Shown: piece by piece, positions 63,628 through 64,000 of the stretch
How positions within the stretch are numbered: position 1 is the first letter of the stretch
Layout: each line of letters opens with the position of its first letter
Source of the DNA: Calditrichia bacterium
GTDB lineage: Bacteria > Calditrichota > Calditrichia > Calditrichales > Calditrichaceae
Assembly: GCA_026983775.1 (NCBI GenBank)
Contig: JALSTK010000028.1
Coordinates: forward strand, 19,727 to 83,726
Reading direction: 5' to 3'
Length of the DNA: 64,000 nt
Position numbers and translations under genes: made by a program
The notes under the pieces: model-generated
Told to the model about the DNA's origin: nothing
The model's database searches: none
Seen by the model: only the letters and a program-made list of their open reading frames with translations

Positions 63628-64000
63628 ATAATTGCCTTATTTTAATGGACTATTTCGATGAGGGCCATTGCCGATATCCCGTTTCTTAAATGCGGTTTTT
63701 TATATCCGTATCTTGCATCCTGTATCCTAGATCCCGTCCCCTCCGGAAAAATTATTATTTTTTCCTTGCACTATGGAAAGCACGTTATTATATTGCTGTT
63801 AACGTTTTTATTCTTTCTATCATAAGGTGAATACGCCAGCGCATACGGAACATATTTTAAAATACCTATACGGAAAGGTATTTTCTGATGATCAGCAGAC
63901 TGTTTTTTTATAATTCGCCCTCTTATCGTTCCTTTTTATTGTCCGCCAGGAGCAATTCTCGGCCGCCTGTATTCCCGATCCGCTTGCGCTTCACGGGATC
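63628..64000. other. End of window: no certain gene
   Basis: No certain gene. A plus-strand promoter-like pair TTGCAC (63766-63771), 17 bp, TATATT (63789-63794) is present. An open plus-strand frame starts at ATG 63888 (AAAGGT upstream) and runs off the end. On the minus strand the last bases also give an open frame entering from beyond the window and ending DNKKER at about 63921. Neither was recognised. A hairpin AATACC/GGTATT lies between them (about 63860-63881). Confidence 0.3.

Noticed and set aside
1..64000. tRNA, rRNA and tmRNA genes
   Set aside because: No GGTTCGAATCC-type T-arm with a matching acceptor stem was noticed, and no long RNA-like stretch between genes; a covariance search was not possible.

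Overview
The window comes from a Gram-negative bacterium of the FCB group, most likely Calditrichota (Caldithrix-like) or a close relative. Eight predicted proteins end in a type IX secretion (T9SS) type A sorting domain with the NYPNPF signature. There are also Omp28-type proteins, a DUF4835/PorD-like protein, a DUF6029 outer-membrane protein and many lipoproteins with a lipobox cysteine. Starts are usually preceded by AGGAGG-type ribosome binding sites, and no tRNA or rRNA gene was recognised. The taxon is inferred from gene content only; no database search was possible.

Layout. 1-1845: nucleotidyltransferase (partial) and a sugar kinase/RapZ fusion, probably for cell-wall amino-sugar salvage. 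1983-9877: secreted T9SS proteins and a beta-helix lipoprotein, separated by a noncoding stretch with a 50-bp tandem palindromic repeat. 10007-13620: cell-envelope hydrolases (NlpC/P60-like, M48, M1). 13815-18246: MFS transporter, YfcE-like phosphodiesterase, M14 carboxypeptidase, DJ-1/PfpI protein. 18290-26122: alpha-2-macroglobulin and penicillin-binding protein 1C, a classical periplasmic defence/repair pair. 26127-32493: a co-oriented block with DUF6029, TlpA-like thioredoxin, a T9SS protein, an Omp28-like protein and a PEGA/Omp28-like lipoprotein. 32776-39194: OMP-like protein, DUF72, a DUF3179 lipoprotein with an in-frame UGA, NamZ-like muramidase, lamin-tail T9SS protein, DUF1460 protein. 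39396-41116: a wrecked type I restriction locus invaded by palindromic repeats and a DUF559 endonuclease gene. 41247-46471: DUF1648 membrane protein, aldo/keto reductase, sodium symporter, secreted M1 peptidase. 46477-57135: mostly housekeeping on the minus strand (tyrS, smpB, alr, lysA) plus an APC permease, an esterase, PorD-like and a degenerate NtrC-family regulator. 57444-61687: two T9SS proteins. 61716-62964: two small genes, rpmA and rplU. 63364-63627: a restriction endonuclease remnant near the end.

The most notable observation is the DUF3179 gene at 34077-34760. It contains one in-frame TGA exactly where the family has the Cys of its VTYCPL motif, followed by a stem-loop with the spacing and loop features of a bacterial SECIS element, so it is probably a selenoprotein. 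Other points of interest are an NtrC-like protein lacking GAFTGA and a normal Walker B motif, two recognisable classes of T9SS sorting domain, and the DUF559/palindrome insertion in the hsd locus.
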